From Candidatus Glassiibacteriota bacterium (GTDB taxonomy: Bacteria > Gemmatimonadota > Glassbacteria > GWA2-58-10): 8,015 nucleotides of DNA. Location: NCBI GenBank assembly GCA_016934095.1, contig JAFGTO010000318.1, positions 1 to 8,015 of the forward strand. The letters run 5' to 3'. Shown in pieces: positions 7,522-8,015 of this stretch. A program made the position numbers and the translations under genes. How positions within the stretch are numbered: the first letter of the stretch is position 1; every line of letters begins with the position of its first letter. The notes beneath the pieces are model-generated. The model searched no databases. It was given only the letters and a program-made list of their open reading frames with translations, and had not been told where the DNA came from.

Positions 7522-7608
7522 GGGGCGGGCCGGCATACTTTTTGCAAAACCACCTTTCCAGGCTCAGCTGCTGCCGGTGCAAAAGCAAAAAGTATGCCGG
7601 CCCGCCCC
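7522..7608. repeat. Perfect 24-bp inverted repeat between convergent genes (possible bidirectional terminator)
   Basis: The arms 7522-7545 and 7585-7608 are exact reverse complements over 24 bases. Each has a GC-rich outer part (GGGGCGGGCCGGC) and an AT-rich inner part (ATACTTTTTGC). The 39-base spacer can extend the stem: CACC at 7551-7554 pairs with GGTG at 7576-7579 after a small internal loop. The repeat lies between the ends of two convergent genes, where a bidirectional transcription stop would be expected. However, no T-tract follows the stem on either strand, and the T and A runs lie inside the arms, so it is not a classic intrinsic terminator. It may be a palindromic intergenic repeat or a miniature element. 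Confidence 0.85.
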
Positions 7609-7646
7609 AGCAATCCAGCCCGCAAACCAGCAAAACCCTGCCCGCT

Positions 7647-8015
7647 TCATCCGCTCGCCAGGTCCACCATCACCACGTCGTAAACCTCGAGCAGCGGCAC
7701 TCTGAAACTGCAGCGGCCGCCCTCGAACTGGAAATCCAGCTCCTGCTCCCCGGGCCTGTCCGGCGAGACAACCCGCACCCTGCCTACTTTTTTGCCGGCA
7801 TCGACTCTAATGTCCACGGGAATGTCGGTCAGCACATCGCCCAGACGGTAGTTGACCAGGTGCACCAGGACCATGCCCTGCTTTTCCACCTGTTCCACAG
7901 CCACCCAGTCCGGTGCGCCGACCTCGAGGCTAAGCCTGCCGCCTGCGGCCTGACGGACCGCCCAGGCCAGCTCCCGGTGGTTCGAGGGCAGGATCCAGGT
8001 GCCCTCCCAGGAATC
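7647..8015 (-). CDS. C-terminal end of a probable glycoside hydrolase (partial)
   Basis: The minus-strand frame is open from the window edge at 8015 to a TGA at 7649-7647, giving the last 122 residues of a longer protein. It begins DSWEGTWILPSNHRELAWAV and ends RVPLLEVYDVVMVDLASG. An internal GTG at 7904 should not be taken as the start, because the frame and the family-like sequence continue upstream of it. The pattern LVHLVNYRLG, then IPVDIRV, GRVRVVSPDRPG, and VPLLEVYDVVMVDL resembles the all-beta C-terminal domain found after the catalytic barrel in beta-galactosidase-like and related putative glycoside hydrolases. Catalytic residues lie outside the window, so family and substrate are uncertain. 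It converges on the DUF5107 gene, with 184 bases between the two stops. Confidence 0.78.
   Translation of the reverse strand, partial: DSWEGTWILPSNHRELAWAVRQAAGGRLSLEVGAPDWVAVEQVEKQGMVLVHLVNYRLGDVLTDIPVDIRVDAGKKVGRVRVVSPDRPGEQELDFQFEGGRCSFRVPLLEVYDVVMVDLASG

Noticed and set aside
7466..7705. Small plus- and minus-strand open frames across the convergent intergenic region
   Set aside because: They run through the inverted repeat and into the hydrolase gene's antisense strand, and have repetitive Pro/Ala/Arg composition; not credible genes.

Overview
The window is about 8 kb of GC-rich bacterial DNA. It carries a three-gene sugar-metabolism operon on the minus strand, a large divergent DUF5107/TPR gene on the plus strand, and the 3' end of a probable glycoside hydrolase gene that enters from the right on the minus strand. 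A short, AT-richer stretch at the far left holds a broken piece of a transposase gene. Good Shine-Dalgarno sites, twin-arginine and Sec signal peptides, and this family set (exported Gfo/Idh/MocA oxidoreductase, AP2Ec-type isomerase, ThuA, DUF5107-TPR) suggest a carbohydrate-degrading bacterium of the FCB, PVC or a related candidate phylum. That assignment is inference; the window has no phylogenetic marker gene.

Layout: 1-240 holds a transposase remnant (minus strand), and 241-332 has no recognisable gene. 333-3876 holds the operon, transcribed right to left: a Tat-exported Gfo/Idh/MocA oxidoreductase (3876-2662), a cytosolic sugar phosphate isomerase/epimerase-like TIM barrel (2665-1835), and a secreted protein with two tandem ThuA domains (1823-333). 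The first two genes overlap by the ATGA type, and the third starts 11 bases after the second stops. 3877-4120 is a 244-base divergent promoter region with a good sigma-70-type promoter for the operon. 4121-7462 encodes a 1113-residue secreted DUF5107-TPR protein. 7463-7646 is a convergent intergenic region with a perfect 24-bp inverted repeat. 7647-8015 is the C-terminal 122 residues of a probable glycoside hydrolase.

How the genes may work together: the oxidoreductase probably oxidises or reduces a sugar or glycoside, the TIM-barrel protein may isomerise, epimerise or cleave the resulting sugar, and ThuA-like domains are linked to disaccharide/keto-sugar metabolism. This fits an oxidative (keto-sugar) route of glycoside use, with the DUF5107 protein, whose fold resembles galactose mutarotase, and the hydrolase acting on the parent carbohydrate. 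The substrate cannot be read from the sequence. I see no CRISPR array, tRNA, rRNA, defence system or clearly unprecedented system here. The points most worth checking are the perfect palindromic element, the tandem ThuA architecture and the split localisation of the operon's products.
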